NCBI GenBank assembly: GCA_966211795.1
Contig: CBIHNW010000001.1
Location: 186,001 to 250,000 of the forward strand
Direction: 5' to 3'
Length of the DNA: 64,000 nucleotides
Source: 21-14-0-10-47-8 sp966211795
GTDB lineage: Bacteria > Bdellovibrionota > Bdellovibrionia > Bdellovibrionales > Bdellovibrionaceae
Part shown: positions 26,410-35,859 of the stretch, in pieces
Numbering within the stretch: position 1 is the first letter of the stretch
How the letters are laid out: each line of letters opens with the position of its first letter
Notes under the pieces: model-generated
Database searches by the model: none
What the model was told of the DNA's origin: nothing
The model's input: only the letters and a program-made list of their open reading frames with translations
Position numbers and translations under genes: made by a program

Positions 26410-27906
26410 TTACATCCTCAACTGAATTTTGCGACCGACCCGTTTCCAGTTCGGGAAGACATTGTACTGACGAACATCCTTAGACTTGCGATCATTAAAG
26501 GCCGTGATCGCCGCCGCGATCAAAAAGACGTGATCGTCGATGGATTTAAACAGCTCAGGCTCAATCACCTCGAAGTTTTTTTCCAGGAACTGGGTCGTGT
26601 AGCTGCCATCCAAAAATTTTGGATGTTTCAAAATTGTCTTGTGCAAAGGAATGTTCGATTTGATGCCGGATAGAATAAATTCGGACAGCGCCCGTTCCAT
26701 TCGGTCAATCGCCTCTTTGCGGTTTTCACCCCAAGTGATCACTTTCGCAATCATGGGATCATAATAGATCGGGACTTCGTACCCGGGGTAAGCGTAACTG
26801 TCACATCGGACAAAAGGTCCCTGCGGATGGCGACAGGCACGGATCACGCCCGGATTCGGTTTGTAAGTGATGGGGTCTTCGGCGCAAATGCGGACTTCGA
26901 TGGCATGGCCTTTTTGGCGCAGATCCGCTTGTTTCACGCTCAGCGGACGGCCTAAGGCCACGTAGATTTGCTCTTTCACCAGATCCAAACCCGTCACGAT
27001 TTCGGTGATCGGATGTTCGACTTGCAGCCGGGTGTTCATCTCCATGAAATAAAAATCTTTGGTCGAGTTATCGAAGATGAATTCGATCGTACCGGCGCCA
27101 ACATATCCGATTTGTTGGGCGGCCCGAACGGCGGCATCTCCCATGCGCGCCCTCACTTCGGGCGGAACGGAAGGCGACGGGGATTCTTCGATGATCTTCT
27201 GGTGACGTCGCTGAACCGAGCATTCGCGTTCAAATAAATGAACGACGTTACCCTGGGTGTCGCCGAAAACCTGAATCTCAATGTGCTTGGGGTCCGTCAC
27301 AAATTTTTCAATGTAGACGGTTGGATCTTTGAAATAATTCTGACCTTCGGAACGGCAAGCGCGAAAAGCGGAGTCAATTTCAGATTCGGTGCGCACGACA
27401 CGCATCCCTTTGCCACCGCCGCCGGCCGAGGCCTTGATGATAACGGGCAGTCCGATTTCTTTGATCACCTTGACCGCTTCTTCGACAGTTTCGACCGAGC
27501 CATCGCTGCCGGGCACGGTCGGCACCTTGGCCTTTTTCATCAAAGCTTTGGCTGAAAGTTTATCGCCCATTGCTTCCATGTTTTCCGGGGTGGGGCCAAT
27601 GAATGTGACGCCAGCTTCTTTGCACTGACGAGCAAAGGCGGCGTTTTCAGACAAGAATCCGTATCCCGGATGAATGGCGTCGACGCCGCATTTTTTTGCG
27701 ACCTCTAAAATTTTATCGCCACGCAAATAGGATTCAATGCTGGGAGCAGGACCAATATTATAAGCTTCATCGGCCAAGAAAACGTGAAGGCTATCGCGAT
27801 CAGCATCCGAAAAAACGGCGACCGTCGGGATGCCGAGCTCGCGGCACGCACGGGTCACGCGAATTGAAATTTCTCCGCGATTGGCAATGAGGACTTTTTT
27901 AAACAT
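26410..27906 (-). CDS. biotin carboxylase subunit of an acyl-CoA carboxylase
   Basis: ATP-grasp enzyme that carboxylates biotin with bicarbonate. The 498-residue product starts with FKKVLIANRGEISIRV, has the glycine-rich ATP loop SAGGGGKGMRVV, the catalytic EMNTRLQVEHPITE segment and the RICAEDP motif. It is about 50 residues longer than AccC; the extra C-terminal residues resemble the start of the linker in acetyl/propionyl-CoA carboxylase alpha chains, split here from the carrier. AGGAGG precedes the start. The substrate is set by the neighbouring carboxyltransferase. Confidence 0.95.
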   Translation of the reverse strand: MFKKVLIANRGEISIRVTRACRELGIPTVAVFSDADRDSLHVFLADEAYNIGPAPSIESYLRGDKILEVAKKCGVDAIHPGYGFLSENAAFARQCKEAGVTFIGPTPENMEAMGDKLSAKALMKKAKVPTVPGSDGSVETVEEAVKVIKEIGLPVIIKASAGGGGKGMRVVRTESEIDSAFRACRSEGQNYFKDPTVYIEKFVTDPKHIEIQVFGDTQGNVVHLFERECSVQRRHQKIIEESPSPSVPPEVRARMGDAAVRAAQQIGYVGAGTIEFIFDNSTKDFYFMEMNTRLQVEHPITEIVTGLDLVKEQIYVALGRPLSVKQADLRQKGHAIEVRICAEDPITYKPNPGVIRACRHPQGPFVRCDSYAYPGYEVPIYYDPMIAKVITWGENRKEAIDRMERALSEFILSGIKSNIPLHKTILKHPKFLDGSYTTQFLEKNFEVIEPELFKSIDDHVFLIAAAITAFNDRKSKDVRQYNVFPNWKRVGRKIQLRM

Positions 27907-27919
27907 TTAAGCCTCCTGA

Positions 27920-29482
27920 TTAAAGCGGAATATTTCCGTGTTTTTTGGGTGGATTGATATCGCGCTTGTTCTTCAGCATTTCAACGGCATCGATCAAACG
28001 ACGGCGAGTCAATGCCGGCTCGATCACTTCGTCGGTCAAGCCAAGTTCGGCCGAGATGTACGGATTGCTAAATTTTTCTTCGTATTCGCGAATCAATTTG
28101 GCTTTTTCCGCAGCCGGATCTTTCGCTTTCGCAATTTGGTCTCGGAAGATCACGTTGACGGCGCCTTCGGCACCCATGACCGCAATTTCCGCAGTCGGGT
28201 AGGCCAAGTTGATATCCGAACGCAAAAGTTTCGATCCCATGACGATGTAAGCGCCGCCATATGCTTTGCGCGTGATCAAAGTCACCTTCGGCACGGTTGC
28301 TTCCGCGTAAGCATACAAAAGCTTCGCACCATGAGTGATCAGACCATTCCACTCTTGATCCGTTCCTGGCAAGAAGCCCGGAACGTCAACGAAAGACACG
28401 ATCGGAATATTGAAAGCATCACAGAAGCGAATGAAGCGAGCCGCTTTTCGGCTGGCTTCGATGTTCAAACAACCTGCCAGAAATTGGGGTTGGTTGGCCA
28501 CAATACCAACACTGCGGCCATTCAAGCGCGCAAAACCGACAATGATGTTCTGAGCAAAATGTTGATGAACTTGCAGAAAATACTTTTCATCAACCACTTC
28601 TTGAATCAGCGCCAACATGTCGTAAGGCTTTTTAGGGCTGTCTGGAATCATGCTGTTCAATGAATCGCAAATGCGATCCGGGCGATCTTTGGTCGGTAGG
28701 GTCGGTGGATCATCTAAATTGTTTGACGGCAAAAAGCCCATCAATTCGCGAATCAGCAACAAGCAATGTTTATCCGAATCACAAGCAAAGTGAGCAACAC
28801 CCGATTTTTGTGAATGTGTGGTCGCTCCACCCAGCTCTTCCTTGGTCACTTCTTCATGAGTTACGGTCTTGATCACGTCCGGACCAGTGACGAACATGTA
28901 CGAAGAATCCTTCACCATGAACACAAAGTCCGTGATGCTGGGACTGTAAACCGCGCCGCCAGCGCACGGGCCCATGATGCCGGTGATTTGCGGAACGACG
29001 CCAGAAGCGGTGGTGTTGCGCACGAAAATATCGGCGTAACCGGCCAGGGACTCGACACCTTCTTGAATTCGCGCACCGCCAGAATCGTTCAGGCCGATGA
29101 CGGGAGCACCGTTTTTGATCGCGAGGTCTTGAATCTTGCAAATTTTGTTGGCTTGAGTGCGGGACATCGATCCGCCAATAACCGTAAAGTCTTGGCTGTA
29201 AACATAAACCAATTTGCCATTCACACGGCCATAACCGGTGATGACACCGTCGCCAGGCATGCGGTTCTTATCCATACCGAAGTTGCTGCTGCGATGAACG
29301 ACGAAACGATCCATCTCAACAAAGCTGCCGGGATCCAGCAAAACATCCAGACGCTCGCGCGCCGTCAGTCGTCCACCTTGTTTGTGTTTTTCAGTTCGCG
29401 CAGCGCCGCCACCTGCCATCGCCGCTTCATTGCGATGTTCAAGGTCCTTGAGACGCTTTTCGGTCGTAATTTCAGATTCCAT
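27920..29482 (-). CDS. acyl-CoA carboxylase carboxyltransferase subunit (propionyl-CoA carboxylase beta type)
   Basis: Transfers the carboxyl group from biotin to an acyl-CoA. The 520-residue product has both crotonase-like halves on one chain, as in PccB: GDGVITGYGRVNGK, DSGGARIQEGV (first oxyanion region), GPCAGGAVYSPS, then FVDVPGFLPGTDQEWNG and KAYGGAYIVMGSK (second oxyanion region). This pattern favours propionyl-CoA (or a broad acyl-CoA) over methylcrotonyl-CoA. GAGGGAG lies before the ATG. It is first in the three-gene cluster. The likely role is methylmalonyl-CoA or malonyl-CoA formation. Confidence 0.92.
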   Translation of the reverse strand: MESEITTEKRLKDLEHRNEAAMAGGGAARTEKHKQGGRLTARERLDVLLDPGSFVEMDRFVVHRSSNFGMDKNRMPGDGVITGYGRVNGKLVYVYSQDFTVIGGSMSRTQANKICKIQDLAIKNGAPVIGLNDSGGARIQEGVESLAGYADIFVRNTTASGVVPQITGIMGPCAGGAVYSPSITDFVFMVKDSSYMFVTGPDVIKTVTHEEVTKEELGGATTHSQKSGVAHFACDSDKHCLLLIRELMGFLPSNNLDDPPTLPTKDRPDRICDSLNSMIPDSPKKPYDMLALIQEVVDEKYFLQVHQHFAQNIIVGFARLNGRSVGIVANQPQFLAGCLNIEASRKAARFIRFCDAFNIPIVSFVDVPGFLPGTDQEWNGLITHGAKLLYAYAEATVPKVTLITRKAYGGAYIVMGSKLLRSDINLAYPTAEIAVMGAEGAVNVIFRDQIAKAKDPAAEKAKLIREYEEKFSNPYISAELGLTDEVIEPALTRRRLIDAVEMLKNKRDINPPKKHGNIPL

Positions 29483-29562
29483 CGAAACTCCCTCGTTCGT
29501 ACTCTTTCACAAATATGAAACAGTCTTTTTATCACGAGGGAATTTTCAGATGCACGTGAGAC

Positions 29563-30819
29563 TTATGGGACTATGCGACGGATTTCGGTCAGTGCCTTCT
29601 CAACGTTCAATCGACCTTGAGTCGAAACTTTATATTGGCGAAGATCTGTCGAATTCAGCAGCGCCTGTTTGATTTGGGCCACTGTGGCATTCGGCTTAGC
29701 GCTCCATAACAGAGCGGCTGCTCCCGAAACAAACGGTGTCGCCATCGAAGTGCCATCCAAAAGATGGTAGCCCGTCGAGTCCGCTAATTTTGGAACTGTC
29801 GAGCGAATGTCAGCACCGGGTGCTCCGATATGAACCAACGAATAACTGAGATTGGAAAAAGACGTGATCCCATCGATCGCATTCGTTGCCGCAACCGAAA
29901 TCAAATTCGCTAAATTGAGAACAGCTGGATATTGATACGAAGCAGAACCCAAACGATCGTAATCATAACCATCATTTCCGGAAGCGACGACAAACAAGAC
30001 TCCTTGTTGGCCGACTTCGTTGATCGCCTCTTTCAAGGTGTCCGAGCAATCTGGCCCACCCCAGCTGGCGTTGATAATCCTTGCGCCACGTGAAGCTGAA
30101 TATTGAATGGCCTGAATTGCCGAACCGATACTGCCGTGGCTCGAGTCAATGAAGCTAGCCTGAAGAATATTGGCTTTCGGTGCCACACCAGACATCGGCC
30201 CTGCCGTTGGATCGGCCGCGATAATTCCGGCTACGTGGGTCCCATGGTAAGTGGTGTCGTCCTGAATTTCTCGAGGAGGCGCATTGCGAATGAAATCCCA
30301 ACCGAGCACATCATCTTTGTAACCATTGCCATCATCATCGACATCTGCCTGACCGGTCAGCTCTTGGGTGTTCATCAAAAAACGTGGCATCAATTGTGGA
30401 TGAGTAATGTCTACTGCCGTATCGACAACGGCGACGGTGACGCCTTGTCCGTAAACTCCCTGCGCCCATGCCGCATCTGCGTGAATCATTGGTTGTCCCC
30501 AGTCCCCATCGACCGTGCTGTCTTCGTGGATCTGCGGTTGCGCCAAAGTTACGACCGAATCGTACTCGACACGTTTGATCAGTTTTAAATTTGGTTCCAG
30601 GTAATCATGTTCGAACACGGTTTCGTTTTCGGCTTGAATCACTTCGACGTGGCCATCTTCGTATTTGACCAGAAATCGATTTTTCATCATCGAAGAGGCC
30701 GGACAGGTCTGCGCCTGCGTGCCATTTTTATAATTGGCGACTTGATCGACGGATTTTTTTTCTTGGCACGCCACGGATGCGATTAAGGCCGCGCCCAGCA
30801 ACAACTTTCGAACTTCCAT
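29563..30819 (-). CDS. subtilisin-like (S8) serine protease, lipoprotein
   Basis: Exported protease with a lipid anchor: the signal peptide ends with the lipobox SVAC (Cys18). A short I9-like propeptide region (about 45-105) is followed by the catalytic domain with Asp133 (VVDTAVD), His192 (YHGTHVAG), Asn282 (ASGND) and Ser358 (DGTSMATP). An Asp-rich insert (VDDDGNGYKDD, near 160-170) looks like a calcium-binding loop. I chose the ATG at 30819 because GGAG lies upstream and the lipobox then falls correctly; the open frame extends 45 codons further. It may act in nutrient or prey protein degradation, by inference. Confidence 0.93.
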   Translation of the reverse strand: MEVRKLLLGAALIASVACQEKKSVDQVANYKNGTQAQTCPASSMMKNRFLVKYEDGHVEVIQAENETVFEHDYLEPNLKLIKRVEYDSVVTLAQPQIHEDSTVDGDWGQPMIHADAAWAQGVYGQGVTVAVVDTAVDITHPQLMPRFLMNTQELTGQADVDDDGNGYKDDVLGWDFIRNAPPREIQDDTTYHGTHVAGIIAADPTAGPMSGVAPKANILQASFIDSSHGSIGSAIQAIQYSASRGARIINASWGGPDCSDTLKEAINEVGQQGVLFVVASGNDGYDYDRLGSASYQYPAVLNLANLISVAATNAIDGITSFSNLSYSLVHIGAPGADIRSTVPKLADSTGYHLLDGTSMATPFVSGAAALLWSAKPNATVAQIKQALLNSTDLRQYKVSTQGRLNVEKALTEIRRIVP

Positions 30820-30983
30820 GTTTTTTTCTCCGAGTGCCTTCGTGGCTCTCTTCATGAGAGACCCGAATGGTTCATGGCACCGGTTAGCTCTTCGGCTCAG
30901 AATGAAAAAATGATGAGTCGAGATCCCCGCAAATACGGGCTGGACCTTCGACAAGGGGACGCTAAGTGAGCGAATGAACCAAA

Positions 30984-31017
30984 GAAAAAAGCTCCATAAG
31001 TTCGTCTTATGGAGCTC
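30984..31017 (-). terminator. intrinsic terminator after purine nucleoside phosphorylase
   Basis: On the minus strand GCTCCATAAG, ACGAA, CTTATGGAGC, then six T. The 10-bp stem is perfect. It lies 27 bases past the stop of the gene at 31044. Confidence 0.92.
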
Positions 31018-31043
31018 GAAAAATCAAAAATGTAGACGATGTT

Positions 31044-31871
31044 TTAAACAGTTGGCAGGTGAGAAATGAAATCAACCAAAACAGAAGCAAAGTCTTTTTC
31101 CACCCGGCGTGCGGTGTCCGTCACTTCTTGATGAGTGAGCTTATGCGCCGACAATCCAGCCGCTAAATTGGTGATGCAAGAAAGAGCCGCCACGCGAAGA
31201 CCCAAATGATTGGCAGCAATGGATTCTGGAACCGTACTCATGCCCACGGCCGAACAACCGATTTGTTTCAGGTAGCGAACTTCCGCCGGCGTTTCGTAAG
31301 TCGGACCGCTGACGCCCGCATAGACGCCACGGTGGTAAGAAATTTTCTTTTCCTGAAAAACTTTTTCAAGTCCCGCAATCAATTTGCGGTCGTAAGCTTC
31401 GGTCATATCCGGAAAGCGGGGACCCAACTCTTTCATGTTCGGACCCATCAAAGGATTCGTTCCGGTCAAATTGATATGATCTTCGATGATCATAAAATCT
31501 CCGGACTTCATTTGATCGCCCAAACCACCAGCCGAATTTGTCAGAATCAAAACCTGAATACCGAGCAAAGCCATCACGCGTGTTGGAAACACCACCGTGT
31601 CCATGCTGTGACCTTCGTAATAATGCAGGCGCCCCTGCAGGGCGACGATCGGTTTGCCACCAACGGTTCCAAAAATCAGATTGCCGGAATGACCCTCCAC
31701 CGAAGTCGGAACGAAATTCGGAATTTCATTGAATGGAAGGGCCACTTCGACCTGAATGTCCCGAGCAAATGCGCCCAGCCCTGAACCCAAGATGATGCCC
31801 AGGTGCGGCTTCAATCGGGTTTTTGATTTAAGGAAAGTCACTGTCTCTTGCAAACGATCATTTAAACTCAT
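31044..31871 (-). CDS. purine nucleoside phosphorylase
   Basis: Cleaves purine nucleosides with phosphate to base and ribose-1-phosphate in salvage. The 275-residue product from the ATG at 31871 fits the trimeric PNP (PunA/mammalian-type) family: GIILGSGLGAFA near the N-terminus, VEGHSGNLIFG (phosphate site His), LQGRLHYYEGHSM, ILTNSAGGL, and SAVGMSTVPESIAA (nucleoside site with Met). The frame is open 36 codons further upstream to 31979, but that region lacks a ribosome site and would exceed the family length. Confidence 0.92.
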   Translation of the reverse strand: MSLNDRLQETVTFLKSKTRLKPHLGIILGSGLGAFARDIQVEVALPFNEIPNFVPTSVEGHSGNLIFGTVGGKPIVALQGRLHYYEGHSMDTVVFPTRVMALLGIQVLILTNSAGGLGDQMKSGDFMIIEDHINLTGTNPLMGPNMKELGPRFPDMTEAYDRKLIAGLEKVFQEKKISYHRGVYAGVSGPTYETPAEVRYLKQIGCSAVGMSTVPESIAANHLGLRVAALSCITNLAAGLSAHKLTHQEVTDTARRVEKDFASVLVDFISHLPTV

Positions 31872-31997
31872 GGCAAAAAAGGTAGCGCCACCTTTTTCTA
31901 AATGCAACGCGAAATCTAAGGCATCCGAAATTCTTGTGTTGAAACTTTCTTTCCGAGCGCCAATGCTTTTTTTACTCATAGCGAGTAGGAGGAAAAA

Positions 31998-32441
31998 ATG
32001 TTCACAAAAATTCTTCTCGGACTGGGATTTCTACTGTCCATGGCGACCGCGCAGGCCGAACCCCAGGTTTATCCACAAGTCACACATTTCGAGTGGGCGC
32101 AGGGGAGCGACATGTATGGCTATTGCTACGAATTTAACTCTTATGGCCAAGTGCTCAATGGAGGCATGCCCGTTCCAGAAAAAAATTGCGAAGCGACCAG
32201 CCCTTCACATCCTGATTGGGGTCAAGGCCGCGATGGTTATGGTTACTGCTATCAATTTACTCCAGAGCATCTCGTGATGTTGCAGGGGCGACCTCTGAGC
32301 AATCAAACTTGCGAAGCGGTTTCGCCATCGACGTATCGTTGGGGCACGGCCAATACGGGTTGGACCTACTGCTTTCAATTCACACCATACGGACATGTGA
32401 TGAATCAGGGCCGTCCGGTTCCAAACAACATGTGCAATTAA
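31998..32441 (+). CDS. small secreted protein of three cysteine-containing repeats
   Basis: A 147-residue exported protein with a signal peptide ending at AQA (about residue 20). The mature part is three tandem repeats of about 40 residues, each with a Trp, an aromatic-rich GYGYCYxF core, a G(R/M)P(V/L) turn and a second Cys: repeat 1 near 29-68, repeat 2 near 69-109, repeat 3 near 110-147. Two cysteines per repeat suggest one disulfide per unit. AGGAGGAAA precedes the ATG. I do not recognise the family; repeated aromatic surfaces would suit binding of a polymer, but that is a guess. Confidence 0.75.
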   Translation: MFTKILLGLGFLLSMATAQAEPQVYPQVTHFEWAQGSDMYGYCYEFNSYGQVLNGGMPVPEKNCEATSPSHPDWGQGRDGYGYCYQFTPEHLVMLQGRPLSNQTCEAVSPSTYRWGTANTGWTYCFQFTPYGHVMNQGRPVPNNMCN

Positions 32442-32448
32442 CAAAAAA

Positions 32449-32543
32449 CCGACCACAAGGAAAACGAGGAAAAGTGTATTTACGCCATCCTCATACGTGG
32501 TCGGTGGCTGGTTGGGCCGCTTCGCCTAAAAGCGTAACGGCCC
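32449..32543. other. structured intergenic segment between convergent genes
   Basis: CCGACCAC (32449-32456) is complementary to GTGGTCGG (32497-32504). Just after it GGGCCGCTT (32514-32522) can pair with AAGCG plus CGGCCC (to 32543) with a short bulge. Neither stem has a proper U-tract. It lies between the triple-repeat gene and the pyrimidine phosphorylase gene and may end one or both transcripts or be a small RNA. Confidence 0.4.
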
Positions 32544-32603
32544 TGGAAACCGATGATTTCAGAAAATAGCAACTTCCGCTGAACCAAACTTATTATCTGA
32601 AAA

Positions 32604-33923
32604 TCAAACCAAAGTTTTTAAGATCAGTGGCGGCGCCGTCACGGGCTGTGTGCTGAATGTGACCGAGCTTCGCAGGAAGTTTTCAACCCCTTGAAGCAAC
32701 AACAAATCAGCACCGTGCAAAGTGAAGAGCGGCTGACCCTTTTCGATTTTGTCGCCAACTTTGTAATGAAATTCAATGCCGGCTGTCGGTTCGATGATGT
32801 CTGAGATCACAGCGCGACCGGCTTTGATTTGCACGCAAGCGATTCCGATTTTTTCCGTATCCATGCTGGCAATATAACCGCTCTCATTTGAAAGAACGGG
32901 GTGATAATGTTTCGGTGTCGGCAAATCTTGCAGCCGTCCCAGATGCAAACGACAAAGCTCTTCAAATTTTTGGAAAGCTCGGCCCGAGCCCAAGGCGACC
33001 TGCGCTAGATGATAACAATCTTCCACCGTTTTACCGGCACCACCCAGCCACAGCATATAAGCCGAAAGCTGCAAGGACAGTTCGCGCGTGTCTTCGTAAA
33101 CGTCTTTTCCATTCGGACCGACCAAGTGTTGGTTTTTTAAAATCGCCACACACTCTTCGACTTCTAAAGAATTTCCAGCATAACGGCCAAGTGGTTGATC
33201 CATGTTCGTTAGCAAGGTGGCGACTTTTTTACCGTAACCCTTGGCAATGGCCATCAGCTGCTGAGCCAAACCGTCCGCTTGCTCGAGCGTTTTCATAAAA
33301 GCACCAGAGCCCACTTTGACATCCAAAACGAGACCGTCGATCCCTTCAGCCAATTTTTTTGACATGATGCTAGCGCAAATCAGCGGATAACTTTCGATTG
33401 TCGCCGTCACATCACGAAGCGCATAGATTTTACGGTCGGCAGGACAGATCTCAGTTGTTTGCCCGATAAAGCCAATGCGATGTCGTGGAATGGCGATCGC
33501 AAACTCATCCAGCGTCAGCTGAGTGTTAAACCCCGGAATGCTTTCAAGCTTATCCAAGGTTCCGCCAGTGTGGCCCAAACCGCGACCCGAAATCATGGGC
33601 ACATACAAACCAACAGCCGCAACGATGGGGCCTAAGATCAAACTGGTTTTATCACCAACGCCGCCGGTGCTGTGCTTGTCGACTTTAAAGCCAGGGATGT
33701 GGCTGAAATCCATGACACGACCCGAATGCAACATGGTCTTTGTCAAAGCTAAGGTCTCAGGTGTCGTCATGCCTTGAAAATAAATAGCCATCAACAATGC
33801 CGACATTTGGTAATCCGGAATTTCGCCTGCCGTGTATTGCAGAATGAATTGCGAAATTTCATCTTCGCTGAGGATGCCGCCGTTGCGTTTCTTTTTGATA
33901 ACCTCTGCCGGTAACAGCTTCAT
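32604..33923 (-). CDS. deoA: thymidine / pyrimidine-nucleoside phosphorylase
   Basis: Phosphorolysis of thymidine and perhaps uridine in nucleoside salvage. The 439-residue product has an N-terminal helical domain and the family signature KVDKHSTGGVGDKTSL near residues 81-96, then GRGLGHTGGTLDKLE. The C-terminal alpha/beta domain includes GRAVISD and HYKVGDKIEKGQPL. Length fits both DeoA and the bacterial Pdp type; specificity cannot be decided by eye. GAGGTG lies upstream of the ATG. A purine nucleoside phosphorylase gene lies nearby on the same strand. Confidence 0.93.
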   Translation of the reverse strand: MKLLPAEVIKKKRNGGILSEDEISQFILQYTAGEIPDYQMSALLMAIYFQGMTTPETLALTKTMLHSGRVMDFSHIPGFKVDKHSTGGVGDKTSLILGPIVAAVGLYVPMISGRGLGHTGGTLDKLESIPGFNTQLTLDEFAIAIPRHRIGFIGQTTEICPADRKIYALRDVTATIESYPLICASIMSKKLAEGIDGLVLDVKVGSGAFMKTLEQADGLAQQLMAIAKGYGKKVATLLTNMDQPLGRYAGNSLEVEECVAILKNQHLVGPNGKDVYEDTRELSLQLSAYMLWLGGAGKTVEDCYHLAQVALGSGRAFQKFEELCRLHLGRLQDLPTPKHYHPVLSNESGYIASMDTEKIGIACVQIKAGRAVISDIIEPTAGIEFHYKVGDKIEKGQPLFTLHGADLLLLQGVENFLRSSVTFSTQPVTAPPLILKTLV

Positions 33924-33969
33924 TGATCTTGCACCTCTATCTTCCCTGTGTTGAGATTGTCCCTAGGCT

Positions 33970-34278
33970 ATGAAGGCAATGACATACCATATTTTCGTTT
34001 CAGGTCGAGTACAAGGTGTCGGATACCGGCGTTTCGCACAAAAACAAGCTGGGTTGATGCGAATCGAAGGGTGGACACGCAATCTGCTAGACGGCCGCGT
34101 GGAAGTCGTTGCCCATGGAACTGAAAGTCAGCTCGATGCGTACTGTGAAGTCTTGAAAAAAGGCCCGCCCTTCGCGATGGTGCGCGAAGTGATCGTGAAA
34201 AACATCGAAGCTTTGCAGCCTGAAGAAAATTGGAAACAAAGCGAATTTGAAATTCGACCGGACGTGGAGCTCAAATGA
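33970..34278 (+). CDS. acyP: acylphosphatase
   Basis: Small enzyme hydrolysing acyl phosphates. The 102-residue protein has the phosphate-binding loop GRVQGVGYRRFA near residues 12-23, with the catalytic Arg, and an Asn in GWTRNLLDGRVEV. The start may be the ATG at 33970 or the one at 33979, which gives the usual length of about 99. Its end overlaps the next gene start (ATGA at 34275). Confidence 0.92.
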   Translation: MKAMTYHIFVSGRVQGVGYRRFAQKQAGLMRIEGWTRNLLDGRVEVVAHGTESQLDAYCEVLKKGPPFAMVREVIVKNIEALQPEENWKQSEFEIRPDVELK

Positions 34279-34622
34279 GAAAGTTATTTCTGTCTTTGAT
34301 GTGCGTTTTTCTATTGTCGCAGAATACTTTCGCGCAAACTTCGACAACATCGGGGCTGACCGGATTTCGCCGGGGATTGGCAACGGTGATGCTGGCAGGA
34401 TTGGGCGGCGCCGTGTTGGGACTGTCGACACTCAGCTTTTATGGTGAGCCTCAAGAGCACATCGGAAATATCTGGACGGGCCTCGCACTTGGGGTCTTGG
34501 GCGGAACCGGCTACGTGCTCGCGCAAGGGGCTAGCACGAATGGCATGGCGTTGGATCCCGTGCCTCGTCCTCAGGGACAAATCGCACGACATCCGGTCTT
34601 CCAATATTCTTGGGATTTCTAA
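34275..34622 (+). CDS. small membrane-associated hypothetical protein
   Basis: A 115-residue product with a signal peptide (cleavage near TFA, residue 20) and then two glycine-rich hydrophobic stretches (LATVMLAGLGGAVLGL and IWTGLALGVLGGTGYVL) that look like paired membrane segments, and a polar tail. I do not recognise the family. It overlaps the acylphosphatase gene by four bases and converges on pilT. Confidence 0.65.
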   Translation: MRKLFLSLMCVFLLSQNTFAQTSTTSGLTGFRRGLATVMLAGLGGAVLGLSTLSFYGEPQEHIGNIWTGLALGVLGGTGYVLAQGASTNGMALDPVPRPQGQIARHPVFQYSWDF

Positions 34623-34630
34623 GCCAGCGT

Positions 34631-35701
34631 TTAGCCGGCGGCCTTTTTTGGATCCGAGTCGCTGTCTTCGATTTCTTTTCCTAAGAAAGTCGCGGCATCG
34701 TTCTTATGGATCAGGCCTTTGCGCACCAGATCTTCCGTGTACTTCTCGAACGTGACCATGCCGTATTTTTGACCGGTCTGCAGCTGAGACGGAATTTGGT
34801 GAATCTTGTTTTCACGAATCAGATTTGAAATCGCCTTTGTACAGCGCATGATTTCATAAGCCGCCACACGACCCGTGCCATCCTTTTTCGGAAACAGAAC
34901 CTGAGCGACGACGCCACGAAGCGATTCGGCCAACATGGTTCGAATCTGCTGTTGCTGACCTTCAGGAAAAACGTCGATGATACGATCGATTGTTTTCGCG
35001 GCGGAATTGGTGTGCAAAGTTCCAAACACCAAGTGTCCGGTCTCGGCAGCGGTCAGCGCCAGAGAAATCGTTTCCAAGTCTCGCAACTCGCCCACGAGCA
35101 TGATATCTGGATCTTCTCGAAGAGCCGCTTTCAAAGCGTTGGCGAAAGATTTCGTGTGTGTTCCAACTTCACGTTGATTGACCACGGATTTGATATTGGG
35201 ATGCACGAACTCGATCGGATCTTCTACCGTCAGGATGTGAGTGTCTTGATGCAAGTTGATATGGTGGATCAGCGACGCCAGGGTCGTTGATTTACCGGAA
35301 CCCGTTGGGCCGGTGACCAAGATCAATCCTTTATCGACATCGATCAATTCCAAAATCGCCGGCGGCAAATTCAGATCCTGAGGACTTTTGATTTTCTCGG
35401 GAATGATACGAAAGACCGCGCCCAAACCTTTTCGCTGCATGAAAACGTTGCAACGAAATCGGCCGACACTGGCAACCGTGTAAGCAATATCCAGCTCCCA
35501 TTTTTCAATGAAGCTTTTTTTCTGCTTTTCAGTCAGGATTTCAAACACCAAGCCCTGTACGTCTTGATTTGAAAGCTCGCGATAATTCATTGGCACCATG
35601 TGGCCGTGAAGACGCAAATAAGGCGGGGCTCCACTGGTCAAATGAAGATCCGAAGCACCTTGTGTAACCATGACTTTAAATAATTCGTCGATTGCTGCCA
35701 T
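34631..35701 (-). CDS. pilT: type IV pilus retraction ATPase PilT
   Basis: Hexameric cytoplasmic ATPase that powers pilus retraction and twitching. The 356-residue product has the N-terminal PAS-like domain (ASDLHLTSGAPPYLRLHG), Walker A GPTGSGKST, the Asp box (VEDPIEFVH), Walker B (DIMLVGELRD) and the His box (GHLVFGTLHTN). The C-terminal AIRNLIRE-type motif is present as AISNLIREN. The acidic C-terminus (EDSDSDPKK) is longer than usual. In Bdellovibrio, type IV pili are needed for prey invasion, so this gene may serve that process; that part is from general knowledge. Confidence 0.96.
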   Translation of the reverse strand: MAAIDELFKVMVTQGASDLHLTSGAPPYLRLHGHMVPMNYRELSNQDVQGLVFEILTEKQKKSFIEKWELDIAYTVASVGRFRCNVFMQRKGLGAVFRIIPEKIKSPQDLNLPPAILELIDVDKGLILVTGPTGSGKSTTLASLIHHINLHQDTHILTVEDPIEFVHPNIKSVVNQREVGTHTKSFANALKAALREDPDIMLVGELRDLETISLALTAAETGHLVFGTLHTNSAAKTIDRIIDVFPEGQQQQIRTMLAESLRGVVAQVLFPKKDGTGRVAAYEIMRCTKAISNLIRENKIHQIPSQLQTGQKYGMVTFEKYTEDLVRKGLIHKNDAATFLGKEIEDSDSDPKKAAG

Positions 35702-35859
35702 GTTTTCTTCATCGGAAGTTAAGCTCGAAATCTTGAAGCCTGCCCTGCGGATCCGGACCTCTTGTGCCTAAGTCTGAACCTGGGGGCGTCATATTTGCCG
35801 AGTAACGCACCAGTTTCAACTTAGGCTCTCGACGCTTCTATGTTAGCCTCTCTGGACTT

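Noticed and set aside
30758..30780. Sigma-54 promoter from TGGCACG
   Set aside because: The -12 element TTGCA is not at the required spacing.
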